DNA from: an uncultured Oscillospiraceae bacterium
GTDB taxonomy: Bacteria; Bacillota_A; Clostridia; Oscillospirales; Oscillospiraceae
Direction: 5' to 3'
Length of the DNA: 54,341 nt
Assembly: GCA_910579155.1 (NCBI GenBank)
Contig: CAJTTS010000016.1
Span: forward strand, 1-54,341
The translations under genes were made by a program, and so were the position numbers. The notes under the pieces are model-generated. The model was not told the origin of the DNA. It did no database searches and was given only the letters and a program-made list of their open reading frames with translations. This document shows, piece by piece, positions 15,078 to 23,037 of this stretch (positions are counted from its first letter, which is position 1; each line of letters starts with the position of its first letter).

Positions 15078-15107
15078 AGTATCCCATCGCGCACTGCGCT
15101 TTGTCAA
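15078..15107 (-). promoter_or_regulatory. Promoter of the type I toxin, copy 1
   Basis: Minus strand TTGACA (15107-15102), 18-base spacer, GATACT (15083-15078); about 80 bases of leader to the toxin ATG. Confidence 0.65.
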
Positions 15108-15146
15108 ATATCGTGAGCTTCCGCTGCTTCGCCAGAGGCGGCTTTT

Positions 15147-15542
15147 TTATACGGCGGGACCGGCAACGGGTGTTCCCTTCCCGGCATCCCCCCGAAATGC
15201 CGCATGGATCATGTCGTAAAATCCGACAGCGCCGTTTGGGTCGATACACGGCACAAGGTCGATAAATAACTGCCCATCCCGGTACATCTTTGCCGAATAT
15301 ACGGTACAGGCGCTCCCATATGTCGTACTGCCTATGCCCAACCCGTTATATGTCCCTCCTGCTTTGGGGTATGTCGTCGTCGTGCCTTGGAATTGGATGG
15401 TCTTGTTTGGGCGGTCCACCTCTAAGATCGTTCGCTGGTTTTGTGCCACTGCAAAATTCACCTGGGTAGAGGTGCCGATCGAATAAGCTAATTGTGAACC
15501 AGAATATCCCGTGTACGTAACAAAAAAAGTTGGTGTTCGCAT
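15147..15542 (-). pseudogene. C-terminal part of the glycine-rich tail protein, separated by a frameshift
   Basis: This frame (about 131 codons) continues the upstream tail protein: it shares the junction around NANT/TPTFF and goes on as a beta-rich domain (YSIGTSTQVNFAVAQNQ, IQFQGTTTTYPKAGG, SAKMYRDGQLFIDLVPC) to a clean stop. No RBS precedes the internal ATG. The frames meet at a run of seven T (minus strand, about 15526-15532). Removing one T would restore a protein of about 640 aa. True mutation, phase variation or sequence error cannot be told apart here. Confidence 0.7.
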
Positions 15543-17079
15543 TAGAGGTCGCGATCAAAATACGAGCAGTAGCAGCTCTGTTATTGCCGCGGTTCGGTAT
15601 CAGGTCCAGAACGATCTTATCCCTGTTGTCTGTGTAGTAGCCAAACCCGATATCTGTCGATTCGTCAAACTTGACATATTCGATCTCGATATAGCCCTCC
15701 GGAAGCCTGGATACCTTCTCCTCACATACCCCCACCAGCGCCCTATCTGCCTCCGCCACGAAGGTATAGGTCTCGCTCTCGCTCACCGTCTGTCCATTTT
15801 CTTGCCAGCCGGTGAACTCGTAGCCGTCCGCCGGTTCCACAGCCAGGGCAACGGTCTCCCCCTCTTGATACTGCCCCGCTCCGGTGACGGTTCCGCTCCC
15901 CGCCGGGTCGATGGAGGCAGTGATGGTGTAGACGGCGGTCTCGGTGAACCGTGCCTCCAGGACTCGGTCCCCGCTTACCATAAAGGTGTAATTTTTATCT
16001 GCGCTGACCTGAGTGCCGCCCTCATACCAGCCGGACAGCTTGAAGCCAAGTTTAGGGCTTGCCGTCACTGTCACCTGCGTCCCGTTCTCGTAGAGACCGC
16101 CGCCAGACACGCTCCCCTTTTCCGTGTCCTCAGACAAAACGGTGATCGTGTACGACACAACAGGCGTGATGCGGACGTAGCCATCCCCACTGTGCCCAGT
16201 TTCCGTGGTGCCATCAGGGGCGGTGAAGGAGTTTGAACCGTCCACCGTCCGGGCGTTTGACAGGTAGTGGTCCTCTGTCAGCGCAAAATCCGCCGGGGCG
16301 TTCTGCCCGGTCCAGACAAAGCCGGAACCGCCGCCACCGCCGCCGTCATCATCGCCGCTGCCGTCCGGAATACGGCCCGTTCCGCCGTACCATCCTCCCC
16401 CACCTGCTCCGCCATAGCCGCCGCTTTTGTTTACGCCGTTTCCGCCAAAGCCAAAGCCAGATCTCGCGTCGTTATCGTTGGTGGTCGTTACAGATCGGGC
16501 CTGGGCGATCCAACCCGTCCCGCCGGAGTTTCCGGTCTGCGTACCACCATACCCGGCGGTACCGTAGCCATTTGCGCTCCCAGAGGCCCCGACGTCCCCG
16601 CCGGACTCTCCGCCGCCATACTTTCCGGACTTGGAAGTCCCGCCGTCAGACCCGCCGCCGCCCGCCACAATGACGCGGTGGTCCAGATCGTCAACACCGA
16701 TCCGGATATCGGACGCACCGCCGCCGCCGTTGTACGTGCTGCGTCTGCCGCCGCCGTTGAATCCGCCGGATGTGCCGCCCGTGTTGCCGGAGCCGCCCGC
16801 ACGGACAAATACCTGTGTGGTCTCGGTCAGGCTGAGTGTGCCAACGGAGTAGCCGCCCTTCCCGGCGTAGCTTGCGCTGGAGCGGTATCCTCCCTCTGCG
16901 CCCCACACTTCCAGCTTGTACAAGCCGGGATATAGCGTGACAGCCGCCATCTCTCCAGTATACTCGAACTCTTTCATGGCCGCGGACGCAAATATAAGCG
17001 CATCCCCCAGGTACGCCCGTGTGACCTCCACCGCGCCCAGGCGCAGAACGGCAGGCCCCGCCATTCCCAGTTTCAACAT
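15346..17079 (-). CDS. Glycine-rich phage tail protein with InlB-type repeats (C-terminus frameshifted)
   Basis: 577 aa from the ATG with AGGGGTG ahead; an in-frame GTG at 17088 is possible. Domains: N-terminal hook (LKLGMAGPAVLRLGAVEVTRAYLG); a Gly-rich region about 45-290 with many GGAGGGG and NGGGG runs, like phage Gly_rich adhesin domains; two InlB-B-like repeats about 315-460 (DGYEFTGWQENGQTVSES). The last about 60 residues (after NANTN) are out-of-frame nonsense caused by the T7 run; the true C-terminus is read from 15542 to 15147. Probably a host-recognition tail component. Late operon, overlapping the upstream stop. Confidence 0.72.
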   Translation of the reverse strand: MLKLGMAGPAVLRLGAVEVTRAYLGDALIFASAAMKEFEYTGEMAAVTLYPGLYKLEVWGAEGGYRSSASYAGKGGYSVGTLSLTETTQVFVRAGGSGNTGGTSGGFNGGGRRSTYNGGGGASDIRIGVDDLDHRVIVAGGGGSDGGTSKSGKYGGGESGGDVGASGSANGYGTAGYGGTQTGNSGGTGWIAQARSVTTTNDNDARSGFGFGGNGVNKSGGYGGAGGGGWYGGTGRIPDGSGDDDGGGGGGSGFVWTGQNAPADFALTEDHYLSNARTVDGSNSFTAPDGTTETGHSGDGYVRITPVVSYTITVLSEDTEKGSVSGGGLYENGTQVTVTASPKLGFKLSGWYEGGTQVSADKNYTFMVSGDRVLEARFTETAVYTITASIDPAGSGTVTGAGQYQEGETVALAVEPADGYEFTGWQENGQTVSESETYTFVAEADRALVGVCEEKVSRLPEGYIEIEYVKFDESTDIGFGYYTDNRDKIVLDLIPNRGNNRAATARILIATSNANTNFFCYVHGIFWFTISLFDRHLYPGEFCSGTKPANDLRGGPPKQDHPIPRHDDDIPQSRRDI

Positions 17080-17084
17080 GCCGC

Positions 17085-18404
17085 TCACCCCTGGATCAGA
17101 TACAGCGTGGCGGGGTCCTTTGCGGCCAGCGCATCGTACTGCGCCTGTGTCAGGCTCTGGATGGCCGCCACATCCCCCGTGGGAATGGCCCCCACCTGGT
17201 CCGCCGTATAGTCCCCAGCCTGCGGATACACGGTCCCGGTGCGCCCCTTGAAGCTGGACACGCCCGCCGTGCCGCCGCCACCGCCGCCGGGATCGTCGCT
17301 GTTGAAACGGACGATATTACCGGTGCCAAGGTCCCGGATGGAATGCTGAACGCCGTCTGTTGCGTTGATAAAGCTGTTCCCGGCAACGAAGTTATATCTT
17401 GTGTTCTCCCCCAATGTGATGCAGGTGAAGTCGCTATGAACTGATTTGAAGTTGTTCCCTGTGATCAGAACGCCTCGCCCAGCGATAGTCGTCTTGCTGG
17501 AATTATACAGCTCCAATTTCTGAATGCAGTTATTCGCAATGATGCTGTCCCTGCTGATGGAATCCAGATAGATGTCCGTATAGATGCTAGGCCCGTTGCC
17601 CATGATAAGAACGGATGGCGCACCGACACCTTGTTCTGAACCGATCACACTGATTGTACCACCGGTTGCGATCATATTCATAACGAACATAAATTGCTGA
17701 AATGCCCCGTTTATAGAAACAATCTTGTTGTTCGAGCCGGAAGGAATCCAGAAACAGCAATCGCTTACAAACAACGATGAGCCGGAACCAGAGGCCGAAA
17801 TACATGTGATGTTCCTGCCGGATGTAGCAAAATGAACGCCGGTCACGCGAGGATGTGATCCTGCAGTTTTTAAGACCGTTTTTTCTTCGTCACTTGAAAC
17901 GTCCGTCCACACCCGGAGCGTCAGGTCTCGTATCGTTCCGTATGTTTCCAAAGCCGCCGCATCAGAGAACGCGCCATCGTGGAACCCTAAGATAGTTTTA
18001 TCGATCCCACTTCCCCTCAACGAGCCCACCTTGTCGATCGGACCATTTATTTCATAGTGCCCATCCAGCAAAACGACCTCCCCGGTCTTGATGGAATCGA
18101 ACGCCGCCTGGATCTCCACCTGATCGTCGGTCCCGTCACACAGGAAGTCGCAGTCGGCCTCGGTCCAGCCCGCCGTCGATGTGCCCACCACAACTCGGCA
18201 GGTGCGCTTGCCGGAAATGCTGTCGAAGCCCTCGTTGATGGCGTTCACGCCCTGCTGGGCGCGGTTCACCATCTCCATGAGGTAGTTGTAGCCGTGCTGC
18301 TCGGACAGGCCAACATCGGCCCCGGCAGGAGCGATGATCTGTCCCTCGGTCCAGTCCTCGGGCAGGTCTGCGGGAAGCGCCTCTGCGATCGGTCTGTCTG
18401 CCAT
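17085..18404 (-). CDS. Tail fibre / beta-helix receptor-binding protein
   Basis: 439 aa. N-terminal attachment segment with a coiled-coil (LSEQHGYNYLMEMVNRAQQGVNAINEGF). A right-handed beta-helix of pectate-lyase-like type follows (about 80-370: GTDDQVEIQAAFDSIKTGEVVLLDGHYEI, repeated NIT/NNF/NSF turns). A short C-terminal domain begins after GGGGGG with FKGRTGTVYPQAGDYTADQVGA, a motif frequent at fibre ends in Firmicute phages. Trimeric fibre binding or cutting surface sugars is inferred. Confidence 0.78.
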   Translation of the reverse strand: MADRPIAEALPADLPEDWTEGQIIAPAGADVGLSEQHGYNYLMEMVNRAQQGVNAINEGFDSISGKRTCRVVVGTSTAGWTEADCDFLCDGTDDQVEIQAAFDSIKTGEVVLLDGHYEINGPIDKVGSLRGSGIDKTILGFHDGAFSDAAALETYGTIRDLTLRVWTDVSSDEEKTVLKTAGSHPRVTGVHFATSGRNITCISASGSGSSLFVSDCCFWIPSGSNNKIVSINGAFQQFMFVMNMIATGGTISVIGSEQGVGAPSVLIMGNGPSIYTDIYLDSISRDSIIANNCIQKLELYNSSKTTIAGRGVLITGNNFKSVHSDFTCITLGENTRYNFVAGNSFINATDGVQHSIRDLGTGNIVRFNSDDPGGGGGGTAGVSSFKGRTGTVYPQAGDYTADQVGAIPTGDVAAIQSLTQAQYDALAAKDPATLYLIQG

Positions 18405-18405
18405 A

Positions 18406-19290
18406 TCAAACGCCCTCCTTTACGGTAAATGCGTGCCGGAACGCCACAGTCTCCTCCGCCACGGGGACCGACACGGCGCTGGAGGCCAGCACCGTCCCCG
18501 CCCGGTCCAGCAGCTCGATCAGGGCGACCTCCTCCGTCTGGTCCTTCAGCACCCGGTAGCCCACGCTGCCCACATTGCCCACGGTGGACTTGGACAGCGC
18601 TGTGATGACGATATCCCCGTTGATGCGCACGGACTGGATATCCCCCACCACGAACGACGCGGCCTGGTCCAAAAACGCCTGCTGTATGCTGGGTCTAGAC
18701 GCCATCTTCACTTCCTCCTCAGACGCGGCGCTGTAGAAGGGCAGCTTCCCCAGCTCCCAGCGGCCTAAGATATAGTTGTACTCCCCCACAGACCGCCGGA
18801 TGCTCTCCGACAGCAGGAAGCCCGCCGCCACCCGGGGGCGGCTGATATAGACGATGTGGCAGGGCTTGATGATGTCCATCGTCACGGACATCTCGGAAAA
18901 ATACTGCTGGTCGTCCACATCCGCCTCGATGTACAAGGTGTAGTTGGGGTAGTCCACCTCCACCTCCCAATTCCCCGGCCCGAACAGGGCGTCCAGCCGC
19001 TGATACAGGAAGGTGAGGGTGAACGGCGGGTGCATGGACAGCCGGTTCAAGATGCGGTCCCGGCGGAACTGGAGCGGCTCCGTCAGCGGGTTGGGGACGA
19101 TGCGAAAGATCTTTTCCCAGTCCGCCGTGGTCTGCTCGTCCATCGTCTGCACGAACAGGTTGGCCCGGATGCGCTCCATGGACCGGGCCATCCCCCGCAG
19201 CTCTTCGCCTTCCGTCCGGCACAGGGCCTGGAAGTCCAGGATCTCCCGGAACCACCGGGGCCAATATTGGCAGATATCGGTGTCAGGCAC
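18406..19290 (-). CDS. Baseplate/tail protein, YmfQ (DUF2313)-like
   Basis: 294 aa from GTG with GGAGGGGTGA upstream. N-terminal WPRWFREILDFQALCRTEGEELRGM and TADWEKIFRIVPNPLTEPLQFRRDRILNRL match the YmfQ/DUF2313 family (gpI-like), which docks between baseplate J protein and fibres. Longer than the usual about 190-200 aa; the extra C-terminal about 90 residues are beta-rich and may receive the fibre. Overlaps XkdT by 8 bases. Confidence 0.8.
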   Translation of the reverse strand: MPDTDICQYWPRWFREILDFQALCRTEGEELRGMARSMERIRANLFVQTMDEQTTADWEKIFRIVPNPLTEPLQFRRDRILNRLSMHPPFTLTFLYQRLDALFGPGNWEVEVDYPNYTLYIEADVDDQQYFSEMSVTMDIIKPCHIVYISRPRVAAGFLLSESIRRSVGEYNYILGRWELGKLPFYSAASEEEVKMASRPSIQQAFLDQAASFVVGDIQSVRINGDIVITALSKSTVGNVGSVGYRVLKDQTEEVALIELLDRAGTVLASSAVSVPVAEETVAFRHAFTVKEGV

Positions 19291-20398
19291 GCAGCGTCAC
19301 CCCTCCCAGAACGGGCACCTGCTGGACCGGCCCGGTCTCCACCAGCTGGAGGTCGCCGGTCCCGCCGTTCAGGGTCACGCCGGTGGCGTTGAGCACCCCC
19401 GGCACCGACAGGATGGCGGAGACCACCCGGGCCAGATACACCCAGCAGGAATAGCTGGTCAGCCGGTCGGCGTCCGGGGTGGCCCAGTCCCGCCGGATAT
19501 CCAGCAGATAGCGCCCCACCGCCTCCTCCACCAGGGGCTGCATCTGCTCCGCGGCGTACCCCGCCCGCAGGGTGAGCTTTGCTGACACATCCACCGCCAC
19601 GGCCTCCGGGGCCGTCACTGTCACCTTCGCGCCGATGGGGGCTGTCCCGTAGCCCAGCCCCTGGTCCGGGGGCGGGTCCACGGCGGCCTGCACCGTCTGC
19701 ACCAGTGGAGCCGGGGCAGGCATCCAGTCCGCACCGATGATGGACAGTTTGACCGTTCCGCCGCCGTCCCAGGTGGGATACACCTGCAGATCCCCCACGC
19801 CGTCGATGGCCCGGACCACCCGCTTGTAGTCCGCCACGTTGCCGCCGAAGGGCCGCTCCCGCAGGGCGGAGATGACGCGCTCGCGAAGGGCTTCGTCGGT
19901 CTCCACATCATCCCCCGGCACCAGGATGTCGGTGAGCTCCGCCCGGGTCAGCCCCTGGATCGCGGTGATGGGCAGGATGGGCCCGGTGTAGCTGCTGCCG
20001 ATGGTCCCTGGCGTCTCGCAGGTGAGCCGGTACTCCCCCGGGCCCACCTGCGACGTGACCACGAAGTTCACGCTGTCTCCCTTGTCCACGGTGGAAAACC
20101 GGGCTCCGACGGGCACGATGTCAGGCTCGAACACGCCCAGACGGACGGCGGCGGAGGCGGGATACCGCTCCACGTTGGCGATGACGGCCCAGTTGTCCAG
20201 GTCCTCCCCCACGGCGGTCTGGATGGCGCCGCCCCGCTGCACCTTGTCCAGGTCCAGATAGAACTCCTCCAGGGAGTAGGCCCCCGCCCCCACGGCGGTC
20301 TGGATCATGGACCCCTCCCGCTTGTCCAGGGAGTTTGGCACGCGAGCCAGCATCCGCTCCAGCAGGGCACGGTAGGTCTGCCCGGAAAAGTCGATCAT
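19283..20398 (-). CDS. xkdT: Baseplate J-like protein (XkdT)
   Basis: 371 aa. Family features of baseplate J: YRALLERMLARVPNSLDKREGSMIQTAVGA at the start, GEDLDNWAVIANVERYPASAA, VGARFSTVDKG, and FGGNVADYKRVVRAIDGVGDLQVYPTWDGGGTV mid-protein. It forms wedge units of the contractile-tail baseplate. Overlaps the DUF2634 gene stop by 4 bases. Confidence 0.9.
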   Translation of the reverse strand: MIDFSGQTYRALLERMLARVPNSLDKREGSMIQTAVGAGAYSLEEFYLDLDKVQRGGAIQTAVGEDLDNWAVIANVERYPASAAVRLGVFEPDIVPVGARFSTVDKGDSVNFVVTSQVGPGEYRLTCETPGTIGSSYTGPILPITAIQGLTRAELTDILVPGDDVETDEALRERVISALRERPFGGNVADYKRVVRAIDGVGDLQVYPTWDGGGTVKLSIIGADWMPAPAPLVQTVQAAVDPPPDQGLGYGTAPIGAKVTVTAPEAVAVDVSAKLTLRAGYAAEQMQPLVEEAVGRYLLDIRRDWATPDADRLTSYSCWVYLARVVSAILSVPGVLNATGVTLNGGTGDLQLVETGPVQQVPVLGGVTLRA

Positions 20399-20802
20399 AG
20401 CGTCACCTCCACCGTGGTATCCACCGGCCCGAACACAGTATCCACCGTGACGGCGGCGGTCAAAATACCGCTGTTGAACGTATAGGAGAAGCTGGAGATC
20501 CCCAGCAGCCGGCTGTCCGGAAGGAAGGCGTCGGCCAGCCGCCGCTGCAGCTCAGAGGCCGCATAGCCGGGGTCCCGGCCCAGCAGCCCGTCCAGCTCGA
20601 CGCCGAAGTTGGGCGTGTAGATCTGCCAGCGGAACCGCTCCACGTTGACGATGATCTCCACCGCCTGGCGGACCGCCTCGCAGTTATCCCCCCGTCCCCG
20701 GAGCCGGTGGGTCTCCGGGTCGGCTATCCAGGTCAGGGAAGGCCGGTCCTGGAACACGACGCCGCTGGTCAGGTCGATGTTGGATCGCGGCAATGTTGGC
20801 AT
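20395..20802 (-). CDS. xkdS: Baseplate protein XkdS-like (DUF2634)
   Basis: 135 aa. Signature ETHRLRGRGDNCEAVRQAVEIIVNVERFRWQIYTPNFGVELDGLLG, typical of DUF2634/gp25-like baseplate wedge proteins. Its first 119 bases overlap the end of the upstream gene in another frame, an unusually long overlap for this operon. Confidence 0.87.
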   Translation of the reverse strand: MPTLPRSNIDLTSGVVFQDRPSLTWIADPETHRLRGRGDNCEAVRQAVEIIVNVERFRWQIYTPNFGVELDGLLGRDPGYAASELQRRLADAFLPDSRLLGISSFSYTFNSGILTAAVTVDTVFGPVDTTVEVTL

Positions 20803-21319
20803 TGGTGCCCCTCCTCTCGAAAATGCGGGACAGCACCACGAACTGCTGCCCCCGCATGACCCGCATCAGCAGTACCTTATCCCCCGCCTCCAGCCCCCGG
20901 TTCAGGATGATGTAGCCGTCTTTGATCGGGAGCTTCTTTCCGTCCTCCAGGCAGGCGATATCGCCCAGCCGCTTATCGGAGGGGAACGCGTCCTGTATCA
21001 GCCCATCCCCGGCGGGGTAGGAGCCGCCCAGCGCGTCCCCCGTGGCTCCTTCCGGGGACGTGTGGGAGTGGGTCAGGCCGGACACGGCGTGGCCGTGCCG
21101 GAGACCGGCGGTGATGTGCTCATGCTCCAGGATGGGGAGCTTCTTCTCGATGACCGCGGAGGTGAGCCAAAGGACCTCCTGGGGCAGCACCGCCATCGTC
21201 TCCTGGGTCTTGATCTCCAGCGGGGACGTTTTGGTCACAGTGCCCACGCTCAGGTCTGTGAGGCCGTAGGCCCCCATAGAGTCCTGCACAATGCCATGCA
21301 GGGTGTCGATCAGATCCAC
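20684..21319 (-). CDS. xkdR: XkdR-like protein (DUF2577)
   Basis: 211 aa. Start MDLIDTLHGIVQDSMGAYGLTDLSVGTVTKTSPLEIK, and a mid-region HEHITAGLRHGHAVSGLTHSHTS rich in His, then GDKVLLMRVMRGQQFVVLSRI. Family members generally stop soon after that strand; here about 40 residues of low-quality sequence (RRGTNANIAAIQHRPDQRRR...) overlap xkdS, so the true stop may have been lost by a small frame change. Baseplate or spike-associated. Confidence 0.8.
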   Translation of the reverse strand: MDLIDTLHGIVQDSMGAYGLTDLSVGTVTKTSPLEIKTQETMAVLPQEVLWLTSAVIEKKLPILEHEHITAGLRHGHAVSGLTHSHTSPEGATGDALGGSYPAGDGLIQDAFPSDKRLGDIACLEDGKKLPIKDGYIILNRGLEAGDKVLLMRVMRGQQFVVLSRIFERRGTNANIAAIQHRPDQRRRVPGPAFPDLDSRPGDPPAPGTGG

Positions 21320-21321
21320 GG

Positions 21322-22293
21322 CTACACCCCCAGCTCCTGTACCTCAAGATCCATCGTGTGCACATCGTTTTCGAAGGTGTGGGCCACCTTCTCCAGCAGC
21401 ACCAGCGCAAACAGGCTGATATCGCCCAGGTCGGGCACGTCCATCATGAGCATCTGCCCCGCTTTGAGGCCCGGCAGACCCAGCGCAGACACCTTCAGCG
21501 TGCGCCGGCGGCGGTCGTAATAGGAGAGCATGGCCTGGGCCTTTGCCGCCGCCTGGGCGTCGTTCAGCGCCTCGTCGATGGTCTGGTAGAGCTGGAGCAG
21601 CCCCCAGTTCCCGATATTGAAGCTGTCCACCGCCTGGAACACGTCCGCCCGGCCTGTGCTCTCATTGGGCCGCACCAGCTTGATAGAGTTATAGGTGTGT
21701 TCGTCGATGTCCGTCTTATAGGTGTAGTCCAGCAGCAGGGACCCCTCCCCCACCACGCCTTGGGCTATCATGCCGCCCGCCTCCCGCAGGGACAGCGCCC
21801 CCGCGTCATCGAAGAAGGTATACAGCTTCCCGGTGGCCAGCAGCGTCTCCTGGATGGCGGCGGAGATGATGTCCAGGCAGGACTTGTCCTCTTTCACCAG
21901 CGTGGGGATGGCATAGCCCGTATCGTCCAGCGCCCCGGTCTTGAGCTGGAAGTCCTGGGCGATCTCCTGGACGATCTGCCCCGCCGTCCGTCCTACGAAG
22001 CAATAGCTGGCGTTTGCTTTCAAGTACCGGAGCTGGTCGTAGCAGGTCACGTCGATGACGGCGTAGCGGTCCCGGGATTTGGTGAACACCCACCCCAGGA
22101 AGATCACTTGGCCGTCTACGGAAAAGCGGACCACATCCCCCTCCACGAAGGAGATGCCGGAGGCGTTGACGGTGAACTTCAGCGTGCCGGGGGAGCCGGT
22201 GCGGTTGGTGGTATAGGTCACCTTCTGCACCTGGGGGGCGATATCCCAGCTGTTTCCGGTGCGCTTCTCCAGGATGATGAGCTCGCAGGTCAT
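21322..22293 (-). CDS. xkdQ: XkdQ/YqbQ-like baseplate hub protein
   Basis: 323 aa. Begins CELIILEKRTGNSWDIAPQVQKV, with VEGDVVRFSVDGQVIFLGWVF and SRDRYAVIDVTCYDQLRYLKAN characteristic of the XkdQ/gpD-like hub family. Sits between XkdP and XkdR as in PBSX. ATG overlaps the end of its neighbour within a 2-base gap. Confidence 0.88.
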   Translation of the reverse strand: MTCELIILEKRTGNSWDIAPQVQKVTYTTNRTGSPGTLKFTVNASGISFVEGDVVRFSVDGQVIFLGWVFTKSRDRYAVIDVTCYDQLRYLKANASYCFVGRTAGQIVQEIAQDFQLKTGALDDTGYAIPTLVKEDKSCLDIISAAIQETLLATGKLYTFFDDAGALSLREAGGMIAQGVVGEGSLLLDYTYKTDIDEHTYNSIKLVRPNESTGRADVFQAVDSFNIGNWGLLQLYQTIDEALNDAQAAAKAQAMLSYYDRRRRTLKVSALGLPGLKAGQMLMMDVPDLGDISLFALVLLEKVAHTFENDVHTMDLEVQELGV

Positions 22294-23027
22294 GGGCTCA
22301 CCGCCTGTATCTGCTCCTCCTTCACCCAGCCCCGGGCCCCGCCGCCGCTGGTGGTGATGTGGTAGGGATAGGGCCGCTGGGGGTCGTTGGCGACGATGCG
22401 GGATATCTTCCCCCGAAACCCGGAGAACGTCCCGTGGGGCTCCGCCCCATGGCTGGAGTAGTAATAATTTCCATTCACTATCACGTCCATGCCCACGGTG
22501 AGCCGCCCCGCCGGGATATCGCGGGCCTCCTCAGCGAACGCCTGGGCGGGCTGGCCCTCCTCCTGCTGGAGCTTCACCGTTTTGGCGGAATAGTCCCGGT
22601 ATTCGGTCAAGCCCAGCTCGTAATAGAAATCCCCGGTCTCCCCGCCCCGTTCCTCGGTGTGGAAGGAGGTCGCCAGCACCTCCATGTTGGTGTCGAAGAT
22701 GGGGGAGCCGTCCTCTAGGTAGCGGTTGGCGACGAAGCGGAGCCGGGCCTTTTCCTCCATCGCCGATTGCAGGAAATCGATGTAGAATTTCGGCGGCTGG
22801 AACTGCCCGGCAGTGACCACCGCCCCCAGGTCCGGCCGCCCGGGGAACAGCCCGGACCACGTCACCGTCCGGAGCTTCGGCGTGCGGGGGATCATGATGG
22901 GTCCCACCCCCAGCACGTTGTACTCTTTGTTATCGTTATCCCGGCTGATCTTGTAGGTCTCGGGGTTCACCGGGAGGCGGACCACAGTCCCTTCCCGGGC
23001 CAGATACAGGCCGTACAGGTTTTCCAT
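22290..23027 (-). CDS. xkdP: XkdP-like tail assembly protein
   Basis: 245 aa. N-terminal VRLPVNPETYKISRDNDNKEYNVLGVGPIMIPRTPKLRTVTWSGLFPG is the XkdP/gp53-like tail hub fold. The usual C-terminal LysM is replaced by an SH3-like segment (LTVGMDVIVNGNYYYSSHG...GKISRIVAND), which may bind the wall or the spike. Located between tape measure and XkdQ as in PBSX. Confidence 0.85.
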   Translation of the reverse strand: MENLYGLYLAREGTVVRLPVNPETYKISRDNDNKEYNVLGVGPIMIPRTPKLRTVTWSGLFPGRPDLGAVVTAGQFQPPKFYIDFLQSAMEEKARLRFVANRYLEDGSPIFDTNMEVLATSFHTEERGGETGDFYYELGLTEYRDYSAKTVKLQQEEGQPAQAFAEEARDIPAGRLTVGMDVIVNGNYYYSSHGAEPHGTFSGFRGKISRIVANDPQRPYPYHITTSGGGARGWVKEEQIQAVSP

Positions 23028-23037
23028 CCCGTCCCCC

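Noticed and set aside
15147..17079. Programmed -1 frameshift at the T7 run of the tail protein
   Set aside because: The downstream coding frame is +1, and the -1 frame stops after about 11 codons. A base loss or gain, or slippage of the DNA tract, explains it better.
15346..18404. Diversity-generating retroelement in the tail-fibre region
   Set aside because: No reverse transcriptase gene, no accessory gene and no template/variable repeat pair found; the Gly-rich repeats are coding repeats.
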